Assembly (NCBI GenBank): GCA_017433405.1
Contig: JAFRHH010000033.1
Coordinates: 1-64,000, forward strand
Length of the DNA: 64,000 nucleotides
Direction: 5' to 3'
From: Clostridia bacterium
GTDB lineage: Bacteria > Bacillota > Clostridia > Christensenellales > Aristaeellaceae
This document shows positions 16,343 through 23,952 of this stretch, one piece after another (the stretch's first letter is position 1; every line of letters begins with the position of its first letter). The translations under genes were made by a program, and so were the position numbers. The notes beneath the pieces are model-generated. The model searched no databases and was not told where the DNA came from. It saw only the letters and a program-made list of their open reading frames with translations.

Positions 16343-17845
16343 ATGTCAGAAAGCGCGGCAGCCCTGGCTCCTGAAATTTCCGAGGTATCCCGGCGAAAGA
16401 TCGCCTTTGTCGGTTCCGAGTGCTATCCCTTTGTCAAAACCGGCGGCCTGGGGGACGTCATGTACGCCCTGCCCCGGGCGCTGATCCGGGAGGACTGCGA
16501 AGTACGGGTGATTCTTCCCCTGTACGGCTGCATTCCGGAAAAGTTCAAAAAGGACCTGACCTGGAAGGGCTCCTTCATGATGGATCTGACCCTGGAGGGC
16601 CGGACCTTCTTCGTCGGCATCATGGAAACGGAGATCGACGGCGTCATCTATGACCTGATTGATAACCGGGAGTTCTTCGACTGGGGGAATCCCTATACCA
16701 GCCTGTGGGAGGATATTCCGAAGTACTGCTATTTCTCCAAGGCCTCCCTGGCGGCGCTGAATTTTCTGGGCTGGATCCCGGATATCATTCACTGCCATGA
16801 CTGGCAGGCCAGCCTCGTGCCGCTGTATCTGAAAACCCGCTTCTGGGGCACCCCCGTCAGCAACGCCCGGGCCGTGCTGACCATCCACAACCTCCGCTTC
16901 CAGGGCATCTGCAGCATCGATCATCTGAAATACTGGTCCGGGCTGCCGGATTATCTGTTCAACTATCCGGAGCTGAAGATCAATGATCGGGAATGCAATA
17001 TGTTCAAGGGCGGCCTGGCTCTGGCGGACTGGATTACGACCGTCAGCGCCACCTATGCCGAGGAAATTCAGACTCCGGCCTTCGGCGAGGGGCTGGACAG
17101 CCACCTCCGCTTCCATCAGCCCAAGCTCAGCGGTATCGTCAACGGGATCGATACGGACATCTGGAACAGCGGCACCGACCGGCTGCTGAAGGCCACCTAC
17201 ACGGCGGATGATTTCCTGGACCGGAAGGTGCTCAACAAGCGCGCCCTGCAGGAGGAGATGGGCCTGGATCAGGACGACCGGAAGATGGTGATCGGCCTCG
17301 TTTCCCGGCTGACGGATCAGAAGGGGCTCGACCTGATCGACGCCATCTTCCCGAGCCTGATGGACGGAAATACCCAGGTCGTGGTGCTCGGAACCGGCGA
17401 TTCCCGGTATGAAAACGCCTTCCGCTACTACGAAGGAAAGTATCCGGGCTGCGTCGCGGCCAGGATCACCTATAACGAGGGTATCGCCCACCGGATCTAC
17501 GCCGGGGCGGACGCCTTCCTGGTGCCCAGCCTGTTCGAGCCCTGCGGGCTGACCCAGCTGATCGCCATGCGCTACGGCACGGTGCCGATCGTTCGGGAAA
17601 CCGGCGGGCTGAAGGACACCGTCGCCCCCTGGGATCCGGAGCGAAACGAGGGCAACGGCTTCACCTTTACCCAGTACCTGCCGGGCAAGCTGCTCGAGGC
17701 GGTGAACGCGGCCAAGACCGTTTATTTCACCGACCGCTGGCACTGGGACGAGATGGTGCGGCGGGATATGGAAAAGGACGTCTCCTGGGCCAGCTCCGCC
17801 CTCCAGTATATCGAACTGTACGACCGTCTCAGCGGCAGAGCCTGA
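16343..17845 (+). CDS. glgA: Glycogen synthase (ADP-glucose dependent, GT5)
   Basis: A 500-residue GT5 enzyme adding glucose from ADP-glucose to glycogen. The N-terminal KTGGLGDV loop binds ADP-glucose; HDWQASLVPLYLK and the C-terminal PSLFEPCGLTQLIAMRYG (Glu ligand) followed by ETGGLKDTV are all present. The start has AGGAGGAAACACCC before the ATG. There are no other glg genes next to it, so it is not in a glycogen operon here. A strong terminator follows. Confidence 0.96.
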   Translation: MSESAAALAPEISEVSRRKIAFVGSECYPFVKTGGLGDVMYALPRALIREDCEVRVILPLYGCIPEKFKKDLTWKGSFMMDLTLEGRTFFVGIMETEIDGVIYDLIDNREFFDWGNPYTSLWEDIPKYCYFSKASLAALNFLGWIPDIIHCHDWQASLVPLYLKTRFWGTPVSNARAVLTIHNLRFQGICSIDHLKYWSGLPDYLFNYPELKINDRECNMFKGGLALADWITTVSATYAEEIQTPAFGEGLDSHLRFHQPKLSGIVNGIDTDIWNSGTDRLLKATYTADDFLDRKVLNKRALQEEMGLDQDDRKMVIGLVSRLTDQKGLDLIDAIFPSLMDGNTQVVVLGTGDSRYENAFRYYEGKYPGCVAARITYNEGIAHRIYAGADAFLVPSLFEPCGLTQLIAMRYGTVPIVRETGGLKDTVAPWDPERNEGNGFTFTQYLPGKLLEAVNAAKTVYFTDRWHWDEMVRRDMEKDVSWASSALQYIELYDRLSGRA

Positions 17846-17883
17846 CAAAAGCCCGGGCTGCGCGGTTGAGGCGCCCAGCTTAA

Positions 17884-17930
17884 AAAAGCTCTGGGAGCGT
17901 TATCATCAAACGTTCCCAGAGCTTTTATTT
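17884..17930 (+). terminator. Terminator of glgA
   Basis: GCTCTGGGAGCGTT pairs with AACGTTCCCAGAGC around an 8-base loop, followed by TTTTATTT; the A-run before it could let it work for the opposite strand as well. Confidence 0.85.
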
Positions 17931-17989
17931 CATACCAGGCGCTGACCGGATTCTTTCCTTGCGCTGACCGCCAGGAGCCGACCGGATTC

Positions 17990-18496
17990 TTACCTGGAGC
18001 TGACCAGATAGTCAGTTCCCATATAGCCGATCTTGCCCTTAACTCGGACCCGGGTCCAGATTTTCCCCCGCTTGAGCACGGTCACCGCCGTTCCGACCCG
18101 ATAGGTTCCCAGAATCTCGCTCCAGGAGCTTGGCTCGGCCCGCAGGTTCAGCGTCGTCCCGGAGGGCGTCCAGACATACATGGTGCTTCCGCCCCCGCCG
18201 CCGCTTCCGGAGCCGGAACCGGAGTCCGAATACAGGTATCGGGTCATCATATAGCCGGTTTTACCGCTGACCCGAACCCTGCACCAGGTGTCCCCCTTGC
18301 TCAGCACATTCACCCGCGTCCCCACCGGGAAGGCATCCAGCACCTTGCCCTTCGTGGAGGGCGTCGCCCGAAGGCGCACCATATACCCCGTGCGGATATA
18401 CTTTGTCTCCGCCAGGGAGGAAGCCACACTGAAAATCACCAGCAGCGCCAGAAGCAGCGCCGTGATTCGCCGGCCATTCATTCCTCTCGTCAACAC
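17990..18496 (-). CDS. Secreted protein with two bacterial SH3 domains
   Basis: About 168 residues: a signal peptide (ITALLLALLVIFSVASSLAE), an SH3_3 domain (YMVRLRATPSTKGKVLDAF...), a SGSGSGSGGGGGS linker, then a second SH3_3 domain (TTLNLRAEPSSWSEILGTY...). Such domains commonly bind peptidoglycan or mediate cell-wall contact; no catalytic domain is attached. The start is uncertain: a GTG at 18496 with AGAGAGG upstream is preferred over GTG 18502 and ATG 18481. Confidence 0.8.
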   Translation of the reverse strand: MLTRGMNGRRITALLLALLVIFSVASSLAETKYIRTGYMVRLRATPSTKGKVLDAFPVGTRVNVLSKGDTWCRVRVSGKTGYMMTRYLYSDSGSGSGSGGGGGSTMYVWTPSGTTLNLRAEPSSWSEILGTYRVGTAVTVLKRGKIWTRVRVKGKIGYMGTDYLVSSR

Positions 18497-18710
18497 AAAC
18501 ACCTCTCTCTTTGCTCCTCCGGCCGAAAGGCTGTCGGGAATCCACTATTCTTGCTGTCATCCGGCCCCCGAGGAAATCGTTCCGCCTTGATCAGATCACT
18601 TTACTTTTCAATTCTATACAGACTGCTGTCTTCCTGTCAACGAATATCGATTTATTAATTGTTACATTTTTATATTTATATTCTTAAATTCCCGCGTCGT
18701 ATCTCTTTCG

Positions 18711-18803
18711 TCCTCTGTGAACGTTAGTTCACGTCTGTCATTCTGTCCGAATGACGATTTTGTAACCGCTTCGCTAACGCGTTCGCGGACAAAATCTGTC
18801 TCC
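18711..18803 (-). repeat. Family A repeat, copy 7
   Basis: A full, near-consensus copy starting about 20 bases after the bioY stop. Its Shine-Dalgarno end faces a 200-bp AT-rich stretch (18504-18710) before the SH3 gene, where I see no other gene. Confidence 0.9.
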
Positions 18804-18822
18804 CGCCCGACCCGCGAAGCAC

Positions 18823-19362
18823 TCACCCCCGGATCTTCGCCAGGGCTTTCCGGATCGGCTCGCTGAGCAGCACCGCCGCGACAATCTTGACCGCGTCCCC
18901 CGGCAGGAAGGGCAGCACGCACAGGCCCAGGGCCGCGCCGAGGCCGTTCCCGGTCTGGATCATGAACCAGACCGTTCCGATCAGATAGAGCACCGCCGTT
19001 CCCGCCGCCATCATGCCGGCCAGCACCGCCCGGGCCCGGCCCGTGGCGTCTCCGCCCCGCTCCGCCCCAAGCCCTGTCAGGAAGGCGCAGGGAAGATATC
19101 CGACGAGATAGCCCCCGGTCACCCCCGCCAGCTTCTGAAAGCCGCCGCTGAAGCCGGAAAAAACCGGCAGGCCGATCATCCCGATCAGCAGATACAGCGC
19201 CACCGCCGCCGTCCCCCGCTTCGACCCCAGCACCGCCCCCGCCAGATAAACCGCGAAGCTGGCCAGCGACAGCGGAATGGGCCCGACGCTGATGCTCAGC
19301 GGCCCCGCCACACAGATCAGCGCCGCCATCACGGCGATCATCGTCATATCTTTTGTCTTCAC
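18823..19362 (-). CDS. bioY: Biotin ECF transporter S component BioY
   Basis: A 179-residue membrane protein with about six segments matching BioY: GPISLSVGP-type motif near the start (GPLSISVGPIPLSL), GGFQKLAGVTGGYLVGY in the middle and CVLPFLPGDAVKI near the end. It captures biotin and works with a shared ECF energising module, which is not in the window. The start chosen is GTG at 19362 with GGGGGT six bases upstream. A BirA-type operator overlaps its promoter, so biotin repression is likely. birA lies directly upstream. Confidence 0.92.
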   Translation of the reverse strand: MKTKDMTMIAVMAALICVAGPLSISVGPIPLSLASFAVYLAGAVLGSKRGTAAVALYLLIGMIGLPVFSGFSGGFQKLAGVTGGYLVGYLPCAFLTGLGAERGGDATGRARAVLAGMMAAGTAVLYLIGTVWFMIQTGNGLGAALGLCVLPFLPGDAVKIVAAVLLSEPIRKALAKIRG

Positions 19363-19464
19363 ACTTATACCCCCATACTCTCCCACTGATCAATCTTCCA
19401 CGGCGCGCACAAGCATCCCTGCCGCTTCTGCCACCCGACAGGCGCTTCACCTCAGCCGGGGGGT

Positions 19465-19493
19465 ATCCTACCACCTCAGAGGAATATTGTCAA
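19465..19493 (-). promoter_or_regulatory. Promoter of bioY
   Basis: On the minus strand TTGACA (19493-19488) and TAGGAT (19470-19465) are exactly 17 bases apart. The -35 box lies inside one half of the BirA-type operator. Confidence 0.7.
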
Positions 19494-19537
19494 CTTATTT
19501 ATCTTTTATATGGGTGACATTTTGATATAGGTGACAA
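19487..19537. promoter_or_regulatory. BirA-type operator upstream of bioY
   Basis: TTGTCAAC (19487-19494) faces GGTGACAT (19513-19520) across an AT-rich spacer, with another half-site GGTGACAA at 19530-19537. BirA operators consist of a TTGT.AAC/GTT.ACAA pair with an AT-rich centre (family knowledge). Its position over the bioY -35 box and beside birA supports biotin-dependent repression. Confidence 0.65.
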
Positions 19538-19538
19538 T

Positions 19539-20606
19539 TTACTCGGATTTCTCCTCTGTGAACGTTAGTTCACGTCTGCCATTCTGTCCGGATGACGATT
19601 TTGTAACCACTTCGCTAACGCGTTCGCGGACAAAATCTGTCTCCGGCTTCAGTCGCAGGCTGACCTCCCCGTAATCCAGGCGGACGGTCTCATCTCCCCG
19701 GCGGATGATGAGCCGCCCCTGGCCATCCAGATCCAGGGCCTCAGCCTCATACGACCGATCTCCCTCGATCACCCGGATCTCCCGGCCGATCACATTGGAC
19801 CGCCGCCGGCTCTCCTCCAGAAAGGCGCCGGTCCGCAGTTCCCCGTACAGCGCGTTCAGTTCATTCGATATTTCCGCGATCAGGCGGTTCCGGCTGACCG
19901 CGGCGCCCGTTTCGTTCTCAATGGACCCCGCGATCTCCTCCAGCTCCGGCGGAAAGCGCATCCGGCCGACGTTGACGCCGATCCCGACGACGATATAATC
20001 CAGCTCCCCGGTTTCCATGTTCATGCCGGCCTCGCTGAGAATGCCGCAGATCTTTTTCTCCCCCAGAAACAGGTCGTTCACCCATTTGATCCGTACCTGA
20101 GCCGGGGCCACGGTCTCGATCGCCCGGGCGACCGCCACCGCGGTCAGGGAGGTCATCATCGACGCCTGCTCCGGCGTGCAGGCCGGGCGCAGAATATAGG
20201 ACAGATAGATGCCGGAATGGGGCGGTGAAAAAAAAGAACGCCCCCTTCGGCCTCTTCCGCCGGTCTGGGAATCCGCCGTCACCAGCAGCCCGTGGGGGGC
20301 GCCCGCTGCCGCCAGGGCCTTCGCCCGGTTGTTCGTGGAATCCAGCTGATCGTGCAGCTCGATCTCCCGGCCGATCTCCCCGTCCCGCAGCCATCGCCGG
20401 ATCTCCCGCTCCGACAGCAGATCCGGCGCTTCCTCTATCCGGTATCCCCGCCGGGTGCCTCCCTCGATCCGGTATCCTTCCTTCCGCAGGGCATTGACCG
20501 ACTTCCACACGGCATTCCGGCTGACGCCCAGCTCCCCGGCCATCCGCTCCCCGGAGACCGTTCCCCCGGCCCGCAGCATCTCCAGCACCTTTTCCCTGAC
20601 CGCCAT
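19539..20606 (-). CDS. birA: Bifunctional biotin-protein ligase / repressor BirA with repeat-derived tail
   Basis: A 355-residue BirA. Residues 1-65 form the winged helix-turn-helix (GERMAGELGVSRNAVWKSVN); the ligase core has TGGRGRRGR (biotinyl-AMP loop), IKWVNDLF (catalytic Lys) and a C-terminal SH3-like domain ending near LRLKP. It attaches biotin to carboxylase carriers and represses biotin genes. The last about 34 residues (from ETDFVRERVSE) are encoded by a family A repeat and replace a normal C-terminus. Its ribosome-binding site is also from a family A repeat. Confidence 0.95.
   Translation of the reverse strand: MAVREKVLEMLRAGGTVSGERMAGELGVSRNAVWKSVNALRKEGYRIEGGTRRGYRIEEAPDLLSEREIRRWLRDGEIGREIELHDQLDSTNNRAKALAAAGAPHGLLVTADSQTGGRGRRGRSFFSPPHSGIYLSYILRPACTPEQASMMTSLTAVAVARAIETVAPAQVRIKWVNDLFLGEKKICGILSEAGMNMETGELDYIVVGIGVNVGRMRFPPELEEIAGSIENETGAAVSRNRLIAEISNELNALYGELRTGAFLEESRRRSNVIGREIRVIEGDRSYEAEALDLDGQGRLIIRRGDETVRLDYGEVSLRLKPETDFVRERVSEVVTKSSSGQNGRRELTFTEEKSE
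19551..19643 (-). repeat. Family A repeat, copy 8 (inside the birA 3' end)
   Basis: A near-consensus copy read through in frame by birA; the stop codon comes ten bases beyond the repeat's end. In this frame the unit encodes ETDFVRERVSEVVTK and then SSSGQNGRRELTFTEE. Confidence 0.92.
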
Positions 20607-20610
20607 GCTT

Positions 20611-20735
20611 CTCTCCTCTGTGAATGGTAGTTCACGTCCGCCATTCTGGCCGGATGACGATTTTGTAGCCGCTTCGCTTGAGCGTTCGCGGACAAAATCT
20701 GTCTCCTCTGTGAATGGTAGTTCACGTCCGCCATT
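20611..20735 (-). repeat. Family A repeat, copy 9 plus truncated tandem unit
   Basis: A full copy (20611-20703) supplies the GAGGAG ribosome-binding site five bases before the birA ATG. It is preceded by the last about 32 bases of another unit (hairpin plus AGAGGAG), joined exactly as in the tandem at 11029. Confidence 0.92.
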
Positions 20736-20801
20736 GTAAATCGCAGCGCGTTTCCTGTCAAATTCGCTTCCTTTGAAAGTGGACTTTCCCCGCCAGCTTC
20801 A

Positions 20802-20830
20802 TTGATTTTCCGGCAAAATTCCGATATAAT
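20802..20830 (+). promoter_or_regulatory. Promoter of the PreA-like gene
   Basis: TTGATT (20802-20807) and TATAAT (20825-20830) with a 17-base spacer, near consensus; the leader to the ATG is about 105 bases. Confidence 0.75.
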
Positions 20831-20941
20831 GATTCCATCAGAAAGCAAAACAAGCCCTCAGCGTGGAAGCGGAACGCTGTCCCTTCCCGTCAGGTCACCC
20901 CCTCAGACTGCCTTATTCCAGATAAACAGGAGGAACCGCAA

Positions 20942-22468
20942 ATGATTCAACGCGAACCGATCATCCGTCAGAGCGATATGATCCAGTGCGCCCTGTGTGA
21001 GGACGCTCCCTGCCAGCGGGCCTGCCCCCACCTTCCCGTGAGCACCCTGCTGCGCAGCATCTGGTTCCGGAACGAGCAGACCGCCGCCCTCTCCCTGCCC
21101 CCGGAGGATCCGTGTCTCTCCTGCCGCAGGCCCTGTGAGCGCGCCTGCGTCCGGCCCGGCGAGGTGCCCATCCATGATCTGATCAACCGCCTGTATTATC
21201 AGGTGCTGCCGGAGGCGGAAACCCCGCTCCCGGAGGACACGTCCCGCCTGGCCTGCGACCTGTGCGGGGTTCCGATGGAAAATCCCTTCCTGCTGGGTTC
21301 CTCGGTGATCGCCAGCACCTATGAAAAATGCGCCCGGGCCTTTGAGGCCGGATGGGCCGGCGCCTCCTTCAAGACGGTCACCCGGCTGGAAATCCAGGAG
21401 GCCTCGCCCCGCTACTCCGCCGTCACCGGCAGCGACGGCGGCATTATCGGGTTTAAAAACATCGAGCAGCTCTCCGAGAACAGCGTGGCGGAAAACATGG
21501 AGATTTTCCGCCGGCTCAAGCGGAACTATCCCTCCAAGGTCATCGTCGCCTCCATCATGGGCCGGGCCGAGGCCGAATGGGGCGAGCTGGCCCGGATGTG
21601 TCAGGATAACGGGGCTGACGTGGTGGAGCTGAATTTCTCCTGCCCGAACATGGTGGAAGGGGATATGGGCGCCGCCATCGGCCAGTTACCGGAGCTGGTG
21701 GAGCGGTTTACCGCCGCCGCCAAAAAAGCCTGCTCGATCCCCGTGCTGTCCAAGCTGACCCCGAATGTGGAATACATGAATCCGGCGGCCGCCGCCGCGC
21801 TCCGGGGCGGAGCGGACGGGCTGACCGCCATCAACACCATCCGCAGCATTGTGGGAATCAACCTGCATACCTATGTATCCTCCCCCGCTGTGCGGGGGCT
21901 GTCCGCCATCGGTGGCTACAGCGGCAACGCCGTCCACCCGATCGCTCTGCGCTTCATCGGCGAGCTGGGGCTTGACCCGCAGCTGAAGGGGTTGCATCTG
22001 TCCGCCGCAGGCGGCGTCGAAACCTGGATTGACGCCCTGGAGTTCCTGCTGCTGGGCGCCTCCTCCGTCCAGGTGACCACCGCCGTCATGCAATACGGCT
22101 ACCGGATCGTGGAGGATCTGATCGCCGGCCTGAACCTGTATCTGACGGAGAAAGGCTTCTCCTCCGTGCGGGAGGTTGTCGGGCAGGGGCTTTCCTCCCT
22201 CAGCGCCTCCTCCAGCCCCCTGGAACGGCAGTCGGTGGTTTTCCCGGTCTTCCTTCGGGAGCGCTGCATCGGCTGCGGCCGCTGCGTCCTCTCCTGCGCG
22301 GACGGGGGCCATGAAGCCCTCTATCTGAGCCCGGAGCGCCGCCCGGTGCTGAACGGGAAGAAATGCGTCGGCTGTCATCTCTGCCGGATCGTATGCCCGG
22401 AGAACGCCATCGCCGCCTCCCCCAGGCGGATTACGATCCCGTCCCCCGACAGGAGGAGTAAGGACTGA
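20942..22468 (+). CDS. PreA-like dihydropyrimidine/dihydroorotate dehydrogenase with extra N-terminal Fe-S domain
   Basis: A 508-residue flavo-iron-sulfur protein. Residues about 1-90 carry cysteines in CALCEDAPCQRACP and CLSCRRPCERAC, a pattern usual in the PreT/GltD-type Fe-S domain. Residues 100-420 are an FMN-binding dihydroorotate dehydrogenase-like barrel (NPFLLGSSVIAS, ELNFSCPN, AAGGVETW). The C-terminus has two 4Fe-4S motifs (CIGCGRCVLSC, CVGCHLCRIVC). PreA reduces uracil/thymine with PreT as NADH-oxidising partner; here no PreT flavoprotein gene is adjacent, but its Fe-S domain appears fused. Substrate and electron donor are inferred. Confidence 0.85.
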   Translation: MIQREPIIRQSDMIQCALCEDAPCQRACPHLPVSTLLRSIWFRNEQTAALSLPPEDPCLSCRRPCERACVRPGEVPIHDLINRLYYQVLPEAETPLPEDTSRLACDLCGVPMENPFLLGSSVIASTYEKCARAFEAGWAGASFKTVTRLEIQEASPRYSAVTGSDGGIIGFKNIEQLSENSVAENMEIFRRLKRNYPSKVIVASIMGRAEAEWGELARMCQDNGADVVELNFSCPNMVEGDMGAAIGQLPELVERFTAAAKKACSIPVLSKLTPNVEYMNPAAAAALRGGADGLTAINTIRSIVGINLHTYVSSPAVRGLSAIGGYSGNAVHPIALRFIGELGLDPQLKGLHLSAAGGVETWIDALEFLLLGASSVQVTTAVMQYGYRIVEDLIAGLNLYLTEKGFSSVREVVGQGLSSLSASSSPLERQSVVFPVFLRERCIGCGRCVLSCADGGHEALYLSPERRPVLNGKKCVGCHLCRIVCPENAIAASPRRITIPSPDRRSKD

Positions 22469-22504
22469 ACGGCCCCCTCACTTTGATAAAGAACCCGCAC
22501 CCAC

Positions 22505-22563
22505 AAAACGGGGCTGCCTTACCATGATCGCTGAAGGATCATCGGAGGCAGCCCCGTTCGTTA
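22505..22563 (+). terminator. Terminator after the PreA-like gene
   Basis: AACGGGGCTGCCT pairs with AGGCAGCCCCGTT around a loop that itself contains ATGATC/GATCAT; only a short T-rich end follows. It separates two convergent genes. Confidence 0.7.
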
Positions 22564-22583
22564 TGCCGGCCTGAAGCTCGGCC

Positions 22584-23945
22584 TTAATCAAAATCCGTCC
22601 GGATAAGATAAACCGTGTTCATGCGCATGCCCTCCGGCCGCAGGTCGTATCCGGTTTCCTCCCCGGAGGCCACGAGCAGCTTCTCGCCCTTCTCCAGCGT
22701 CTCCAGGGCGGTTCCCGCCGCTTTGGACACGGCGTCCGTCAGCGTTCCGGTCAGGGTGGACAGGCCGCTTTTCAGCGTTCCGGCGCCGCCCGCCGCTTCC
22801 GCCACGCCGTCTGTATAGGTCTTCAGGCCGTCCCGGAAGGCAGCCAGCTGATCCAGCTGTTCCTTCGCCGCCCGGAGGCTGTCCGCCGCCTGGGGCTGAA
22901 GCATTTTCAGCTTTTCCGCCAGGCCGTCCAGCACCTCGGCATAGTTTTCCGCCGTCAGCTCCGGCACGGTGATCCCCGCCGCCGCCAGGCCTGACGCCGT
23001 CAGCTGGTCGTTCGCGCTTTTCAGGGCCGCGGCCAGGATCTGATCCGCCCCGCTCATCAGGGCTTCGTTATTTCCCTTCAGGGCCGTCAGCCCGCTGTCC
23101 AGCTTCGCGGCGCCCTCGTTCAGGCTGTCCACGCTCCCCGTGAGCATGTTGACCGCCAGCGCCGCCGCGCCGGTCTTCCCGGTGGACAGCGGCATGGCCT
23201 CGCCGTCCCGGGCCGCCTCCAGCATCTTCCGGACCGTCTCCAGCCCGACTTCCCCGTCCAGACCGATCCGCTCCCGCAGGGCGCCGCCCAGCAGGCCGGC
23301 CGGATCCGGAAGGGCCGCGGTCATCATCCAGCCCGGGGCCGCGTGATCCGCGTGGAAGCGGACGCTGAAGCTGTCCTTCAGCCCCAGGCTTTCGTCCAGG
23401 CCGGTGGCACCCCAGCCCACAACCAGCTTCCGGCCGGCCTCCGTCATTAGCGCCGCGTTTTCCAGCTGCAGGTCGGTCGCGCCTTCCGGCAGCGGCATCA
23501 CCGTAACGGTCAGCACCGGATAGCTTTCTTCCGACTGCCAGCGCACCGTCAGGGCCGCCTCCCCTTCCTTTTCCTTCAGCGCCGCCGCGGTCACGGTCTC
23601 CCCTTCGAGGGTCAGCTCCGCCACTGGCACCACCGCCGGCTTTTTCCCGGAGGTTCCCTCATAGGTAATATCCTTGCCCGCCGCCTGCCAGACCAGCGCC
23701 TCACCCTGCAGGGTGAAGCCTTCCGGTCCGCCGACGTTCTCGATCCCGTCCAGCCCCGTCCGGTCTGTCAGTGTTTCGCTCCCGTCCCGGTTTTCCAGCC
23801 GGATCACATCCGTCAGGCTGCGGACGCTTCCGTCCGCGCCCGTCACCACATAAACCCGTTCGTTCTTCGCGTTCTCCTCCGCCATCGCGCAGCCGCCAGA
23901 GAGCAGCATCATCACGGAAAGCAGACCGGCCATCCATCGTTTCAT
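22584..23945 (-). CDS. Lipoprotein partner of the MMPL exporter
   Basis: A 453-residue exported protein with a lipobox (LLSGGC, Cys about 19), so probably anchored to the outer face of the membrane. The first 230 residues are beta-rich; the second half is Ala/Leu-rich helical repeats (SLNEGAAKLDSGLTALKGNNEALMSGADQ) like those found in YhgE/MmpL-associated exported proteins. It begins seven bases after the exporter gene stop, so the pair is an operon. It likely forms a periplasm-side or cell-wall coupling element of the exporter; specific function is unknown. Confidence 0.75.
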   Translation of the reverse strand: MKRWMAGLLSVMMLLSGGCAMAEENAKNERVYVVTGADGSVRSLTDVIRLENRDGSETLTDRTGLDGIENVGGPEGFTLQGEALVWQAAGKDITYEGTSGKKPAVVPVAELTLEGETVTAAALKEKEGEAALTVRWQSEESYPVLTVTVMPLPEGATDLQLENAALMTEAGRKLVVGWGATGLDESLGLKDSFSVRFHADHAAPGWMMTAALPDPAGLLGGALRERIGLDGEVGLETVRKMLEAARDGEAMPLSTGKTGAAALAVNMLTGSVDSLNEGAAKLDSGLTALKGNNEALMSGADQILAAALKSANDQLTASGLAAAGITVPELTAENYAEVLDGLAEKLKMLQPQAADSLRAAKEQLDQLAAFRDGLKTYTDGVAEAAGGAGTLKSGLSTLTGTLTDAVSKAAGTALETLEKGEKLLVASGEETGYDLRPEGMRMNTVYLIRTDFD

Positions 23946-23952
23946 TTCAGCT

